Shown: positions 28,611 through 38,528 of the stretch, one piece after another
How the letters are laid out: each line of letters begins with the position of its first letter
Numbering within the stretch: the first letter of the stretch is position 1
NCBI GenBank assembly: GCA_017642885.1
Contig: JAEPOM010000003.1
Coordinates: 124,001 to 188,000, forward strand
Reading direction: 5' to 3'
Length of the DNA stretch: 64,000 bases
Source of the DNA: Henriciella sp.
GTDB lineage: Bacteria > Pseudomonadota > Alphaproteobacteria > Caulobacterales > Hyphomonadaceae
Translations under genes and position numbers: made by a program
The notes under the pieces: model-generated
The model's database searches: none
Seen by the model: the letters and a program-made list of their open reading frames with translations, nothing else
Told to the model about the DNA's origin: nothing

Positions 28611-29363
28611 TCAGTCATTGCAGAGCTTATGTGCTTTCAGCTCTTTCTTGTTCAGCTGGTGCTTGGCAATGATGCGCCACGGCCCAGTCTCATCTGATCG
28701 GCCGTTGGTCAGGGCCTCCACTAACTCTCGTCCGTGCACGCGATGTCCGAATTTGCACACCGGTGTGAAATCGGTATCGACCCGGTACCAACAACCTTTG
28801 ATCTTCACCAAAAATCGAGTTTCCGTGAGCGGTCGCAGGTTGTGGTCGTGCCGCCACCCAAGCACCTGACGTTTGCGGTTCTCGCGCAGCGTGTCGCGAT
28901 AGTGCTTCAGTCCGAGCTTGTGGCACAGCTTATCGGTCCGTTTGATGATCCCATCTTTCGGATCGACATAGAGCTTCGCCCACCAGTGATCCGGCGCCAT
29001 CGGACGTCCCCAATGGTTCGCCGCCATGAAGCCGCCATCACGATCCACAGTGACTTTGATCATGATGAAATCGCTCAGATGGTCGCGCACATGTTGCTTC
29101 ACCGTGCTGTTTGCATCGAGATGCTCACTGATCTCGCTATAGACTTTGCTCCAGGGCCGACCAACTTGCTTCATGAGGTAACGCTTGAGGGGCGCCAGAT
29201 TCTCATTCAGCGACTTGGTATAGCCGTGCTGCTCGAGCACCATACGGCGCCCCGTGGCATGCTTGCGGCCGGGCGCTTTGTCATGGCGCAATTTGGCTTT
29301 CGGCGCATGCCGACTGCCCCAGCGCGGACGCTCGACAATAACTTTAAACATGTCCTCACGCAT
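28611..29363 (-). CDS. Unrecognised basic protein of 250 residues
   Basis: The start at 29363 is chosen because AGGAGA lies 6 nt upstream; an in-frame start at 29417 would add 18 residues. The product is strongly basic, rich in Lys, Arg and His, has no signal peptide or membrane helix, and resembles no domain I can name. Regular features are VIVERPRWG near the start, RPWSKVYSEISEHLD, KQHVRDHL, then WWAKLYVDPKDGIIKR and a C-terminal KHQLNKKELKAHKL. I have the impression of a family spread patchily (for example in Planctomycetes), which I cannot confirm. The gene is isolated: convergent with the CoA-transferase gene and divergent from trhO across a 309-bp gap. Nucleic-acid binding is possible but unproved. 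Confidence 0.7.
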   Translation of the reverse strand: MREDMFKVIVERPRWGSRHAPKAKLRHDKAPGRKHATGRRMVLEQHGYTKSLNENLAPLKRYLMKQVGRPWSKVYSEISEHLDANSTVKQHVRDHLSDFIMIKVTVDRDGGFMAANHWGRPMAPDHWWAKLYVDPKDGIIKRTDKLCHKLGLKHYRDTLRENRKRQVLGWRHDHNLRPLTETRFLVKIKGCWYRVDTDFTPVCKFGHRVHGRELVEALTNGRSDETGPWRIIAKHQLNKKELKAHKLCND

Positions 29364-29672
29364 GGTGATCTCCTGCCAGCCTTTCCGGCTGAATTGAAAT
29401 GAATGGGGCGCGAACACGCGCGCGCAAAGGACAGCATTTGCTGCCCTGTTTAGAATTGCCCATTGGAAAGGGTCCTGATCCTAAGAGTAAAAATCGGGGT
29501 GAACTAAGTTTGCGTATCTGGTCTGCATGTACCCCTCCTCTTATTGTTCAGGTTGGCAGAGACCGCGGCTATAGACGCCGAATTTGGCAAAGGCAAGGCG
29601 AGGCCATTCATCTGCAATCCACGTGATTGCCCTGACTTTTCTCCGCGCCGCTCTTCTGGCATAAGCCCGCGA
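29364..29672. other. 309-bp gap without a gene between the basic-protein gene and trhO
   Basis: No convincing reading frame is present. A hairpin at 29429-29446 (GGACAGC, ATTT loop, GCTGCCC) pairs better on the minus strand, where the odd position is G-U, placing it in the 5' leader of the basic-protein gene. A frame continuing upstream of trhO from 29544 begins with TTG and is not part of that protein. I see no clear promoter, tRNA or repeat otherwise. Confidence 0.5.
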
Positions 29673-30629
29673 ATGTCGAATATTCGTGTCACCGCCTTGT
29701 ATAAGTTCGTCAGGTTTGACGATCCCGAAGCCCTACGTGAGCCGTTGCTTGGACGCCTCTCGGAGCTTGGCATCAAAGGAACGATCCTGCTTGCGACTGA
29801 AGGTGTGAACGGCACGATTGCTGGCACAAGCGAGGCGATGGAGCAAGCGCTCGCTGCGATCTCCGCCCTTCCTGGCTGCGAGACTCTCGAGTGGAAAGAC
29901 AGTCACTCAGACGCCATGCCTTTCCTCCGCCTGAAAGTGCGGCTCAAGAACGAAATCGTCACCATGGGTGTGCCCGGCACCGATCCAACCTGCCTTGTTG
30001 GTGCCTATGTGAAGCCGGAAGACTGGAACGATCTTATCACCGACCCGGACACAGTTGTGATCGACACGCGCAACGATTACGAAGTCGCCCTCGGCACGTT
30101 CCAGGGCGCGATTGATCCGGAGACTGATTCATTTCGCGAGTTCCCCGAATGGTTCGAGAACTTTCGCGCAGAGCTTGCCAAGCAAGGCCGGACGCCAAAA
30201 ATCGCGATGTTCTGTACCGGCGGAATTCGCTGTGAAAAGTCGACCTCCTACGTCAAATCGCTCGGCATCGAAGACGTCTTCCATCTGCAAGGCGGAATTC
30301 TGAAGTATCTCGAAACCGTTCCCAAACAGCACAGCCTCTGGGAAGGCGAGTGCTTCGTCTTTGACGAGCGCGTCAGCGTCGGTCACGGATTGGAGGTTGG
30401 CGATTATCAGCTCTGCCATGCCTGCCGCTATCCGGTCAGCGCTGAGGACCGTGAGAGCGATAAATACGAAGATGGCGTCTCCTGCCCGCGCTGCTACGGG
30501 ACGTTCACCGATACCAAGATGGCGGCCCTGCGCGAGCGTCAAAAGCAGGTACGCCTCGCCAAAGCACGGGGCGAGACCCATATTGGCGATGACGTCGTCA
30601 TGACCCCAAGACAGAAAGCCCCTGTGTGA
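29673..30629 (+). CDS. trhO: tRNA uridine(34) hydroxylase (rhodanese family)
   Basis: Started at the ATG at 29673 (MSNIRVTALYKFVRF), giving 318 residues; this matches family starts, while an upstream TTG extension does not. The N-terminal UPF0176 domain is followed by a rhodanese domain with the active-site loop CTGGIRCEKS. A cysteine-rich C-terminal tail (CHACRYPVS and CPRCYG) is present as in longer members. TrhO hydroxylates U34 in certain tRNAs toward 5-hydroxyuridine. It overlaps the next gene by 4 nt (GTGA). Confidence 0.92.
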   Translation: MSNIRVTALYKFVRFDDPEALREPLLGRLSELGIKGTILLATEGVNGTIAGTSEAMEQALAAISALPGCETLEWKDSHSDAMPFLRLKVRLKNEIVTMGVPGTDPTCLVGAYVKPEDWNDLITDPDTVVIDTRNDYEVALGTFQGAIDPETDSFREFPEWFENFRAELAKQGRTPKIAMFCTGGIRCEKSTSYVKSLGIEDVFHLQGGILKYLETVPKQHSLWEGECFVFDERVSVGHGLEVGDYQLCHACRYPVSAEDRESDKYEDGVSCPRCYGTFTDTKMAALRERQKQVRLAKARGETHIGDDVVMTPRQKAPV

Positions 30630-31288
30630 GCCAAGCCCGGCCCATCCTGTATTCCTTTCGCCGCTGCCCTTATGCGATGCGCGCCCGAATGGCCATCGCG
30701 CGCGCAGGCATCGAATGCCGTCTTCGCGAAGTGGTTCTGCGCGACAAGCCAGCTGAAATGCTCGACGCGTCGCCGAAAGGAACTGTCCCTGTCATCGTCA
30801 AACTCGACGGAACGGTGATCGAGGAAAGCATAGACGTGATGGCCTGGGCCCTCGCTGAAAATGATGCCGGCGATTGGCTCGCCCCCGATCAAGGAAGTCG
30901 CGCTGACATGGATGCGCTGGTCGCGGAATGCGATGGCCCGTTCAAGCGGGCGCTCGATCGCTACAAATATCCCAATCGGTATGATGACGAGGGCGTTGTT
31001 CGCGAAGAACAACGTGAGTTGGGACTTGCTTTCCTTGAGACGCTGGACGCGCAATTAGACGGACGCCAGCACTTGTTCGGTGACCGCGTCTCGTACGCAG
31101 ATATCGCGATCTTTCCCTTCATCCGTCAGTTCGCAAATACCGATCGAACCTGGTTCGACGCCCTGCCCCTCCCGCGCGTGCAGGCCTGGCTCGCGCATCA
31201 TTTGGACAGCGATCTATTCAAGCAGATCATGCCGAAATATCCGCAATGGAGAACGGGCGACGAGGAGCCGGTTTTTCCGGCTCGATAG
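30626..31288 (+). CDS. Glutathione S-transferase family protein
   Basis: A 220-residue protein starting with GTG that overlaps the trhO stop. The N-terminal thioredoxin-like domain contains ILYSFRRCPYAMRARMAIARAG, with a CPYA motif as in glutaredoxin/omega-class-like GSTs, and the helical C-terminal domain contains FGDRVSYADIAIFPFIRQF. Coupling to trhO suggests co-expression, but no functional link is known. It ends 2 nt from the convergent TetR gene. Confidence 0.85.
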   Translation: MSQARPILYSFRRCPYAMRARMAIARAGIECRLREVVLRDKPAEMLDASPKGTVPVIVKLDGTVIEESIDVMAWALAENDAGDWLAPDQGSRADMDALVAECDGPFKRALDRYKYPNRYDDEGVVREEQRELGLAFLETLDAQLDGRQHLFGDRVSYADIAIFPFIRQFANTDRTWFDALPLPRVQAWLAHHLDSDLFKQIMPKYPQWRTGDEEPVFPAR

Positions 31289-31289
31289 A

Positions 31290-31862
31290 TCAGCGCTGGA
31301 GAAAGCCGCGCGCAAGCGCGACAAGTGCATCTTCAAAGCTTCGTGATTTCAGATCGCGATGGCCTTCTCGCACTGCGGCTTGCACGACACCCGTGATTGC
31401 TCTGGACAGGACAAACCTTTCGTTCGCGGACAATCCTCCGAAGAGTCCGGAGTCTTCAAAACGCTGGTCCGTCTCGCGAGCCACTCCCTCAACACCGCGA
31501 TGGCTTACAACGGCTTCAAGCGCGTGCGACCGAGCAATCGGAGAATCCGGCAACAGACCGATATAGTTTCTGATTCCCAGCCTGAGCGGGCTGACTTGTT
31601 CCATGCGGGAAGCCTGATTCAAGGTTTCGCGGGATGGGAGGTCGCGTTCAGCGCGCTCCGCTAGAGCCACCAGGATACTCTCCTTGTTTGGGTAGTACTG
31701 GTACAAGGACCCGATCGACACGCCGGCGCGGTCGGCAACGCGATTGGTGGTAAACGCCGCGTCTCCGTGATCTTCCAAAACGCGAGCCGCCGCTGTGAGG
31801 ATCGCGTCGCATGTAGCTTTCGCGCGTGATTGAACTGGCATTCTGCGTTGAATTGACATCAT
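31290..31862 (-). CDS. TetR/AcrR-family transcriptional regulator
   Basis: A 190-residue TetR protein: N-terminal HTH with FTTNRVADRAGVSIGSLYQYYPNKESI (residues about 37-62) and a variable helical ligand-binding domain. GGGAG precedes the ATG at 31862. It is divergent from the thioesterase gene at 31949 with 86 bp between, and most likely controls that gene and itself. The effector is unknown. Confidence 0.9.
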   Translation of the reverse strand: MMSIQRRMPVQSRAKATCDAILTAAARVLEDHGDAAFTTNRVADRAGVSIGSLYQYYPNKESILVALAERAERDLPSRETLNQASRMEQVSPLRLGIRNYIGLLPDSPIARSHALEAVVSHRGVEGVARETDQRFEDSGLFGGLSANERFVLSRAITGVVQAAVREGHRDLKSRSFEDALVALARGFLQR

Positions 31863-31948
31863 TTTACTCCCGTTGCCGCACGCCCCTCAAAAGCGAGTAT
31901 CAATCGCACTGATTATGCCCAACCATGAGACTGTTGAGGAGTCGCGAT

Positions 31949-32383
31949 ATGACCTGGGGTACAGAAATGCTTGAGAACATGAAACGCGGGACGCACCCTG
32001 TTCCTCCAGTTACCAGAACGCTGCAACTCGGCTTGATCGATGATTGGGGCGATGGATGGGTTCGTAAAACCTGGACGCCGAAAGAGGAGCTTCTCCAACA
32101 GGACGGCACCATGTTTGGTGGGTACATCGCGTCATTGTTCGATCAGATCTTCGCGTTTGCTGCGATGACTGTGATCCATGACGACGAAGCCTACCGCACC
32201 AGCAATCTCAACATCTCATTTCTCAGTCTATCCCGACGCGAGTCCGTGACTTTGGAGGCAAACGTGGTTTCTCGCAGCCGGAGACTGATCACAATTGAAG
32301 GTAAGATGATCGGGCCAGATGGAACTGTTCGTAGCATCGCCACGGCGCAGCAAATCACAACCCGGCGTGATCCTGCACCGTGA
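31949..32383 (+). CDS. Hotdog-fold thioesterase (PaaI-like)
   Basis: Starting at the ATG at 31949 (GAGGAG 8 nt before it) the protein has 144 residues; an in-frame ATG at 31925 lacks that ribosome site. It has the hotdog pattern DGTMFGGYIASLFDQIFAFAA followed by long beta strands (NLNISFLSLSRRESVTLEANVV) as in PaaI/4HBT thioesterases. It probably hydrolyses acyl-CoA esters. The divergent TetR gene is the likely regulator. Confidence 0.75.
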   Translation: MTWGTEMLENMKRGTHPVPPVTRTLQLGLIDDWGDGWVRKTWTPKEELLQQDGTMFGGYIASLFDQIFAFAAMTVIHDDEAYRTSNLNISFLSLSRRESVTLEANVVSRSRRLITIEGKMIGPDGTVRSIATAQQITTRRDPAP

Positions 32384-32395
32384 GCTGAAGCGGTC

Positions 32396-35044
32396 CTACC
32401 CTCGCAGCGCCTGGCGTACAGCCTCGAGCGCCGCTTCAGCGTTGGAGCCGTCAGGGCCGCCCGCCTGGGCCATGTCTGCACGGCCACCGCCGCCTTTTCC
32501 GCCGACCTCTGCGGCTGCAACGCGGACGAGATCGACCGCGGAATGCGTCGCTGTCAGGTCATCCGTGACGCCCACGGCAACCGCCGCTTTGCCGTCATTG
32601 ACGCCAATGAAGACTGCGATACCCGACTTCATTTGCGCTTTCGCCTCGTCAATCAGCGCCCGCAAATCCTTGCCGCCAACCCCGTCCGCGACGCGGGCGA
32701 TCAGATTGACGCCATTGATTTGTTCAGGGCCGGATGGTGCGCCACTTTCACCGGCCATGGCGAGTGCACGTTTGGAATCAGCGAGCTGACGTTCCAAAGT
32801 CTTACGATCTTCAACCAATCCTGAGACTTTCTTGCTGACATCTTTGAGCGGCACTTTGAGCTGATCTGACAGATCCACCGCAACCTGGGCACGGCTGCGC
32901 AGGAAAGCGATCGCCTCAGCGCCCGTCGCCACCTCGATGCGGCGCACACCCGCCGACACACCGCTTTCCGACAGGATCACAAACGTGCCGATATCGCCGG
33001 TGCGCTCGACATGCGTGCCGCCGCACAGCTCGACTGAATAGGCCTTGTCGCTTTCGCTCAGATCAGCGCCCATGGACAGGACGCGCACCTCGTCGCCATA
33101 TTTCTCACCGAACAGAGCGAGCGCCCCAGCCTCGATCGCTTTGTCAGGCGTAGTGACGGACACGCCCACCGGATTGTTCTGGCGGATGACAGTGTTGACC
33201 TGATCTTCGATTGCCTCGATCTCGGCCGCGGTAACGGGCGCGCCGTGCGAGAAATCAAAGCGCATGCGCTCTTCTTCAACCAATGAGCCTTTTTGGGTGA
33301 CATGCTCACCAAGCACGTCGCGCAACGCAGCATGCATCAAGTGGGTGGCTGAATGATTTGCCATGATCCGCGTTCGACGCTCCGCGTTGACCTGTGCCGA
33401 AACACGGTCGCCAACACTGAGTTCCCCGTCGACGAGCTCACCCAAATGAACATGCACATCGCCCGCGCGCTTTTGAACATCACGCACGATAAAACGAGCG
33501 CTCTGTGTTTCGATCACGCCGTGATCACCCGCTTGGCCACCGCTTTCTGCGTAGAATGGTGTCCGGTCGAGGACGAGTTCAGCCTGATCGCCTGCTTTCA
33601 GCGTGTCAGACGGAGCGCCATTTGCGAGCATGGTTTTGATTTCAGCCTCGGCGGTCAGGTCGGCATAGCCAAGAAACTCTGTCGCGCCTACCGCGTCTCG
33701 AATTCGGAACCATACTTCGCCAGAAGCGGCATCACCAGACGTGAACCCTGCCGCCTTGGAGCCTTCTTTCTGCTTTGCCATCGCGGCGTCGAAACCGGGT
33801 TCGTCAACGCTCATGCCGCGGCCGCGCAATATATCTTGCGTCAGGTCGAGCGGGAATCCGTACGTGTCATAGAGTTTGAACGCCGTTTCGCCTGGAAGTG
33901 TATCGCCCTCTTTCAGGTCGCCGCTGGCATCCTCAAGCAAAGCCAGGCCGCGTCCTAGCGTCCGCTGGAAGCGGCTTTCCTCTTGCTCCAGTGCGCTCTC
34001 GATCGCGGCTTGCGCGCGGCCAAGCTCGGGATATGCAGCGCCCATTTCCGTGATCAGGGCGGGAACAAGCTTGTGCATACCAGGCTCGCGGGCGCCCAGA
34101 ATATGGGCGTGACGCATCGCACGGCGCATGATCCGGCGGAGGACATAACCGCGGCCTTCATTGGACGGCGTTACGCCGTCAGCGACGAGGAAGGCAGACG
34201 TCCGCAGGTGATCCGCGATTACCCGGAATGAGCCGAGTTGATCGCCGGCGGCTTTCTGCGCGTAGACATCTTCCTCAGCCGCGATCAGATTCTGGAACAG
34301 GTCGATTTCGTAATTGTTGTGGACGCCTTGCAGAACTGCTGCGATGCGCTCTAGCCCCATGCCTGTATCGATGGAGGGCTTAGGCAGATTGACCCGGTCA
34401 CCGCCTTGCTGTTGGTCGAACTGCATGAAGACCAGGTTCCAGATCTCAATGAACCGGTCGCCATCTTCTTCCGGCGATCCGGGCGGCCCGCCCCACACTT
34501 TTGGACCGTGGTCAAAGAAAATCTCGGAACACGGTCCGCACGGACCTGTGTCGCCCATAGACCAGAAATTATCCGAAGTTGCGATGCGAATGATCCGGTC
34601 GTCACCCAGGCCCGCGACTTTCTTCCAGATCGCAGCCGCTTCATCATCTTCGGCATAGACCGTCACCAGCAATTTGTCGGCGGGCAGGCCAAGTTCTTTG
34701 GTAATCAGTTCCCAGCCAAAAGCGATTGCATCATCCTTGAAATAATCGCCGAAGGAAAAGTTCCCAAGCATTTCAAAGAAGGTGTGGTGGCGGGCTGTGT
34801 AGCCGACATTGTCTAGATCATTATGCTTTCCGCCCGCACGGACGCACTTTTGCGACGTGGCCGCGCGCGGTGCAAATGGGGTTTCAGCGCCGGTGAAGAT
34901 GTTCTTGAACGGCACCATGCCAGCATTGACGAAGAGCAATGTCGGATCGTTCTCCGGCACCAGCGGTGCGGAGGCTTTCCGGACATGTCCCTTGCTTTCG
35001 AAATAGGACAGAAATGCTTCGCGCAGATCGTTGACACTCGTCAT
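32396..35044 (-). CDS. alaS: Alanyl-tRNA synthetase
   Basis: An 882-residue alaS starting at 35044, where AAAGGAA precedes the ATG; a longer in-frame start at 35113 would run into the recA terminator. The class II core holds [17 protein letters not shown]; the editing domain has [12 protein letters not shown] and the zinc site CGGTH; the C-terminal DHHA1 domain ends in a glycine-rich segment. It charges tRNA-Ala and proofreads Ser/Gly misacylation. It lies downstream of recA on the same strand, an order common in alphaproteobacteria, but is separated from it by a terminator. Confidence 0.98.
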   Translation of the reverse strand: MTSVNDLREAFLSYFESKGHVRKASAPLVPENDPTLLFVNAGMVPFKNIFTGAETPFAPRAATSQKCVRAGGKHNDLDNVGYTARHHTFFEMLGNFSFGDYFKDDAIAFGWELITKELGLPADKLLVTVYAEDDEAAAIWKKVAGLGDDRIIRIATSDNFWSMGDTGPCGPCSEIFFDHGPKVWGGPPGSPEEDGDRFIEIWNLVFMQFDQQQGGDRVNLPKPSIDTGMGLERIAAVLQGVHNNYEIDLFQNLIAAEEDVYAQKAAGDQLGSFRVIADHLRTSAFLVADGVTPSNEGRGYVLRRIMRRAMRHAHILGAREPGMHKLVPALITEMGAAYPELGRAQAAIESALEQEESRFQRTLGRGLALLEDASGDLKEGDTLPGETAFKLYDTYGFPLDLTQDILRGRGMSVDEPGFDAAMAKQKEGSKAAGFTSGDAASGEVWFRIRDAVGATEFLGYADLTAEAEIKTMLANGAPSDTLKAGDQAELVLDRTPFYAESGGQAGDHGVIETQSARFIVRDVQKRAGDVHVHLGELVDGELSVGDRVSAQVNAERRTRIMANHSATHLMHAALRDVLGEHVTQKGSLVEEERMRFDFSHGAPVTAAEIEAIEDQVNTVIRQNNPVGVSVTTPDKAIEAGALALFGEKYGDEVRVLSMGADLSESDKAYSVELCGGTHVERTGDIGTFVILSESGVSAGVRRIEVATGAEAIAFLRSRAQVAVDLSDQLKVPLKDVSKKVSGLVEDRKTLERQLADSKRALAMAGESGAPSGPEQINGVNLIARVADGVGGKDLRALIDEAKAQMKSGIAVFIGVNDGKAAVAVGVTDDLTATHSAVDLVRVAAAEVGGKGGGGRADMAQAGGPDGSNAEAALEAVRQALRG

Positions 35045-35104
35045 TGAACTTCCTTTTGCCGACTCACCCATCATGAGCGCTTTCACGCGGTGGATATATG
35101 TCCA

Positions 35105-35142
35105 TAAAAGCAACGCGCCAAGCGTTTCCGCGGGCGCGTTGC
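35105..35142 (-). terminator. Intrinsic terminator after recA
   Basis: GCAACGCGCC (35110-35119) and GGCGCGTTGC (35133-35142) form a 10-bp stem; on the minus strand a TTTT run follows. It is 38 bp past the recA stop and ends just upstream of alaS, which therefore needs its own promoter or readthrough. Confidence 0.85.
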
Positions 35143-35179
35143 ATATGGTCTGAATTATGGGCTGGTTTTGCCCTTGGAC

Positions 35180-36259
35180 TTAACCGGCTTCAGCTTCTTC
35201 ACCTGGGCCGCCGCCTTCGGTCAGCAAGACCTCAGAAAGAAGCCCGGAGCGCTTGCGGATTTCAAGCTCAATCTCGTCACAGATTTCAGGATGCTCCTTG
35301 AGGAACTGGCGCGTTTTCTCGCGTCCCTGTCCAATCCGCTCCGGTCCATAGGAATACCAGGATCCGGACTTTTCGATGACCTCACATTTCACTCCAAGAT
35401 CGATGATTTCACCTGTTTTCGAGATGCCCTCACCGTAAATGATGTCAAACTCAACCTGACGGAACGGCGGTGCGACCTTGTTCTTCACCACTTTCACACG
35501 GGTCTGGTTGCCGATCACCTCATCCTTGTCCTTCAGCGCGCCGATGCGGCGAATATCGAGACGGACAGACGAATAGAATTTCAGCGCATTACCGCCTGTC
35601 GTGGTTTCCGGGCTGCCAAACATGACGCCAATCTTCATCCGGATCTGGTTGATGAAGACAACCATACAGTTCGACTTGGAGATCGAGCCGGTCAGCTTGC
35701 GCAAAGCCTGGCTCATCAGACGGGCCTGAAGACCTGGCAGACTGTCGCCCATCTCACCCTCAATTTCTGCCCGCGGGGTCAGCGCGGCCACAGAGTCAAT
35801 GACAAGCACATCAATCGCGCCTGAACGCACCAGCGTATCGGCAATCTCCAGCGCCTGCTCGCCTGTATCTGGCTGCGAAACCAGGAGATCATCAAGATCG
35901 ACCCCAAGTTTACCCGCATAAACAGGGTCAAGCGCGTGTTCCGCGTCAACAAAGGCGCAAACGCCGCCATTTTTCTGAGCTTCGGCCACAACATGCAGCG
36001 ACAGCGTCGTCTTACCGGAGCTTTCCGGTCCATAAATTTCAATCACACGACCTTTGGGCAGGCCGCCAATGCCAAGAGCGATGTCCAGGCCCAGGGACCC
36101 TGTTGGAATCGACTCAATGTCCATTGATGTTTTTTCGCCAAGGCGCATCACTGAGCCTTTGCCAAAGGCACGGTCAATATTGGCAAGTGCCGTTTCGAGA
36201 GCTTTCTGCTTATCCACGCCGGAATCCTTATCCACGAGTTGCAGGTTGGGTTTGGACAT
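35180..36259 (-). CDS. recA: Recombinase RecA
   Basis: A 359-residue RecA. The Walker A motif is [10 protein letters not shown], Walker B is LVIDSVAAL, and the [20 protein letters not shown] loop 2 region and the acidic C-terminus are typical. RecA forms filaments on single-stranded DNA, drives homologous recombination and triggers LexA self-cleavage. A palindrome overlapping the likely -35 region at 36335-36352 suggests SOS control. A strong terminator follows. Confidence 0.99.
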   Translation of the reverse strand: MSKPNLQLVDKDSGVDKQKALETALANIDRAFGKGSVMRLGEKTSMDIESIPTGSLGLDIALGIGGLPKGRVIEIYGPESSGKTTLSLHVVAEAQKNGGVCAFVDAEHALDPVYAGKLGVDLDDLLVSQPDTGEQALEIADTLVRSGAIDVLVIDSVAALTPRAEIEGEMGDSLPGLQARLMSQALRKLTGSISKSNCMVVFINQIRMKIGVMFGSPETTTGGNALKFYSSVRLDIRRIGALKDKDEVIGNQTRVKVVKNKVAPPFRQVEFDIIYGEGISKTGEIIDLGVKCEVIEKSGSWYSYGPERIGQGREKTRQFLKEHPEICDEIELEIRKRSGLLSEVLLTEGGGPGEEAEAG

Positions 36260-36334
36260 GAGTCGTTCCTTTTCGTCTATATCATACTCGGCGAAGAATG
36301 GCCCCGAGCCGCCAACTGTGATTTATGTACCACG

Positions 36335-36360
36335 TTTGTTCCCGAGAACAAAGCGAAAAC
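36335..36360 (-). promoter_or_regulatory. Candidate SOS/LexA operator upstream of recA
   Basis: TTTGTTC and GAACAAA (36335-36352) form a perfect 7-bp inverted repeat with 4 nt between. On the minus strand GTTT-N7-GTTC (36360 to 36346) is one mismatch from the alphaproteobacterial LexA box GTTC-N7-GTTC. A possible -35 TTGTTC overlaps the repeat, with TACATA 16 nt downstream, 76 bp before recA. Confidence 0.6.
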
Positions 36361-36414
36361 TTCTGTATGAATTCTCATCTTCCCTTTCCCCTGTGGATCG
36401 GGCATTATGCGGCC

Positions 36415-36624
36415 ATGCTTAAGAAAACTGACCGACAGCCCGGTGAAGCCAAGATCCGCTACCTCGATGCCGATCTCGAACTGCTAAGTCCTGGGGATTA
36501 CGTGATCTGTGCGGTCACGAGCCGCAAGATTCCGATCGCCGCGCTGCGCTATTGGAGCGTCGACCATCAGGAAGCCTATGTCGACGCCGCAGCGGCTGCG
36601 ACACGTATGGGCGGCAAAGTCTAG
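36415..36624 (+). CDS. DUF2093 protein
   Basis: A 69-residue protein starting at the ATG at 36415. Residues about 14-60 (IRYLDADLELLSPGDYVICAVT, then LRYWSVDHQEAYVDA) match DUF2093, a small alphaproteobacterial family of unknown function. It is divergent from recA and its stop abuts the start codon of the M23 peptidase gene, so the two are coupled. The upstream in-frame extension to 36325 overlaps the recA control region and is unlikely to be translated. Confidence 0.85.
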   Translation: MLKKTDRQPGEAKIRYLDADLELLSPGDYVICAVTSRKIPIAALRYWSVDHQEAYVDAAAAATRMGGKV

Positions 36625-37521
36625 ATGTTTTTGAGGGACGGGCTGCTCGCCTTCTTCGTCTGGATGGGGTTGCCTGGAACAGGCACCGCAGAGACGCAGC
36701 CAATTGTCTGCGATGGTCTCGCCATTCAAGGCGGATTGCTGCTCTGTGAAGCGCCTGCCGGCAGCACGCTGCGCGTGGCTGGCCCTGATGGAGAAGCGCG
36801 CCGCAATGTCCCTGTCAACGCGGACGGCGTCGCAACAATTGGTTTGAAACGGGCTGAAACGCTGACTCTGATTGTGTCATCGATTGAGCACGATATTCCC
36901 GTGGAGACAGTAACGCTGACGGCCCGTGATGACCCTTTCCGAACGATTGAGGGCCTCGACTGCGACAAAGTCGATGCGCGAACGGAAGAGCAGAAAGCTC
37001 ATGCCTCACGCAGCTGGGTGAAAAAGCAGGACGCATTCAAAACGTTTCATGACGGCCCGGGCGCGCAGACCGGATTTCTCCGCCCTTCCGAGGGACCAGC
37101 TTCGTCGCCTTTCGGACCAGCCCGGAAATATATCGGCGTCGGCAAGGATGGTGAAACCTGTGAGAAAACGTCCATCCATCGCGGCTATGATATCGCCATT
37201 CCAACCGGAACAGAAATTTCCGCTCCCGCAGCAGGCACGATCACGCTAGGCGATCCGGATCTCTATTATGAAGGCGGCACAGTCTTTCTCGACCATGGTG
37301 ACGGCCTGGTCTCGGTCTTCATGCACATGTCTGAAGTCGACGTATCGCCTGGCGACGTGGTCGCCGCGGGTCAGCGCCTGGGAGCCAGCGGCAACACTGG
37401 CCGTACCACTGGACCGCACCTGCACTGGGCCGTCAAATGGCGCAATCCTGGCAGCGACGATCGCAGCGGAGACTTTTACATCGACCCAGCGCTGCTTCTG
37501 GAGCTCGAATCCGCGCCTTAA
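36625..37521 (+). CDS. Secreted M23 (LytM-type) metallopeptidase
   Basis: A 298-residue protein with a short signal peptide (hydrophobic residues 6-18, likely cleavage after about residue 24). The C-terminal LytM domain has the zinc/catalytic motifs HRGYDIAIPTG (HxxxD), VFMHMSEVD and GPHLHW. Such enzymes cut peptide crosslinks of peptidoglycan or act as LytM activators. It directly follows DUF2093 and is convergent with the quinone oxidoreductase gene, the two stops being adjacent. Confidence 0.93.
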   Translation: MFLRDGLLAFFVWMGLPGTGTAETQPIVCDGLAIQGGLLLCEAPAGSTLRVAGPDGEARRNVPVNADGVATIGLKRAETLTLIVSSIEHDIPVETVTLTARDDPFRTIEGLDCDKVDARTEEQKAHASRSWVKKQDAFKTFHDGPGAQTGFLRPSEGPASSPFGPARKYIGVGKDGETCEKTSIHRGYDIAIPTGTEISAPAAGTITLGDPDLYYEGGTVFLDHGDGLVSVFMHMSEVDVSPGDVVAAGQRLGASGNTGRTTGPHLHWAVKWRNPGSDDRSGDFYIDPALLLELESAP

Positions 37522-38493
37522 CTACGGCACCAGCAGGGTCGCGCCTATCGTCTTTCCAGCTTCGAGTGTTTCGTGGGCTTCGGCGATGTCGCCGAGCGGG
37601 AATGTCTGACCAATACTGGCTTCTATCGTGCCCGCTTTGAGGGCTCCAAACAGCGCAGCTGCCCCGCGGCGCATGCTTTCAGCATCTGAAATGAAGTGGA
37701 ACAGGCCGGGTCGGGTCAGGACCAGCGAACCTTTCGCGCCGAGTACGCCAGGCGCTACAGGATCAGCTGGGCCAGACGCGTTTCCGTAGCTCACCCACCA
37801 TCCGCGCGGCTTAAGGCTGTCCAGTGTCGCTTGTGCAGAGGACTTACCGACGCTATCGTAAGACACATCTACCCCCTCGCCGCCGGTAAGCGCCCTGACC
37901 TCCGCGGCAACCTCCCCGGAAGACAGGACCACGCTGTCTGCGCCGAGCTCGCGCGCTCGGCTGGCCTTGGCATCGCTGGAGGTCACGGCGATCACCCGCA
38001 CTCCTAGAGAGGTCGCCCATGGCACCAAAAGGGACCCCACGCCGCCAACAGGGGCCCAGACCAGCGCAGTCTCGCCCGGCGATGCACGGCGCACTTCGAA
38101 GAGCAGCATCCAAGCAGTCAGGCCTTTCAGGAGAACCGCAGCGGCGGTCTCTTCGCTAACGCCGTCTGGTAATTTCACCATAGTCGCGGCGGGGCCAGTA
38201 TAATGCGTCGAATAGGTTCCGGACCCGAGATACGCAACGCGGTCTCCCGGCGCGAGATGCGTGACCCCTTCGCCCACGGCCTCGATTACGCCCGCGCCTT
38301 CCGACCCCGGTACAAAAGGCAGTTTCACAGGATACAGGCCTGTGCGGTGATAGGTGTCGATGAAATTGAGGCCCGACACAGTCTGACGCACCAATGCTTG
38401 TCCGGGTGCGGGCTGTCTTGGAGCACGTGCGGTTTTGACCAGCACGTCAACGCCGCCGGTTTCGCTCATCTCAATCACATATGGTTCGCTCAT
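37522..38493 (-). CDS. NADPH:quinone oxidoreductase (zeta-crystallin-like MDR)
   Basis: Started at the ATG at 38493, with GGAGGG 7 nt upstream, it has 323 residues. The MDR fold is clear: [29 protein letters not shown] in the N-terminal domain and the NADPH-binding [20 protein letters not shown] in the Rossmann domain. There are no zinc ligands, as in QOR-type enzymes. It reduces quinones or enones with NADPH. It is divergent from rnhB with only 35 bp between the starts. Confidence 0.92.
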   Translation of the reverse strand: MSEPYVIEMSETGGVDVLVKTARAPRQPAPGQALVRQTVSGLNFIDTYHRTGLYPVKLPFVPGSEGAGVIEAVGEGVTHLAPGDRVAYLGSGTYSTHYTGPAATMVKLPDGVSEETAAAVLLKGLTAWMLLFEVRRASPGETALVWAPVGGVGSLLVPWATSLGVRVIAVTSSDAKASRARELGADSVVLSSGEVAAEVRALTGGEGVDVSYDSVGKSSAQATLDSLKPRGWWVSYGNASGPADPVAPGVLGAKGSLVLTRPGLFHFISDAESMRRGAAALFGALKAGTIEASIGQTFPLGDIAEAHETLEAGKTIGATLLVP

Positions 38494-38528
38494 GGCCCAA
38501 CCCTCCAGAATCATTGTTGTCTTGTCTG

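Noticed and set aside
31899-31913. ATCA-N7-TGAT as a TetR operator between the regulator at 31862 and the thioesterase at 31949
   Set aside because: Four-base arms are too short to separate from chance, although the position would fit.
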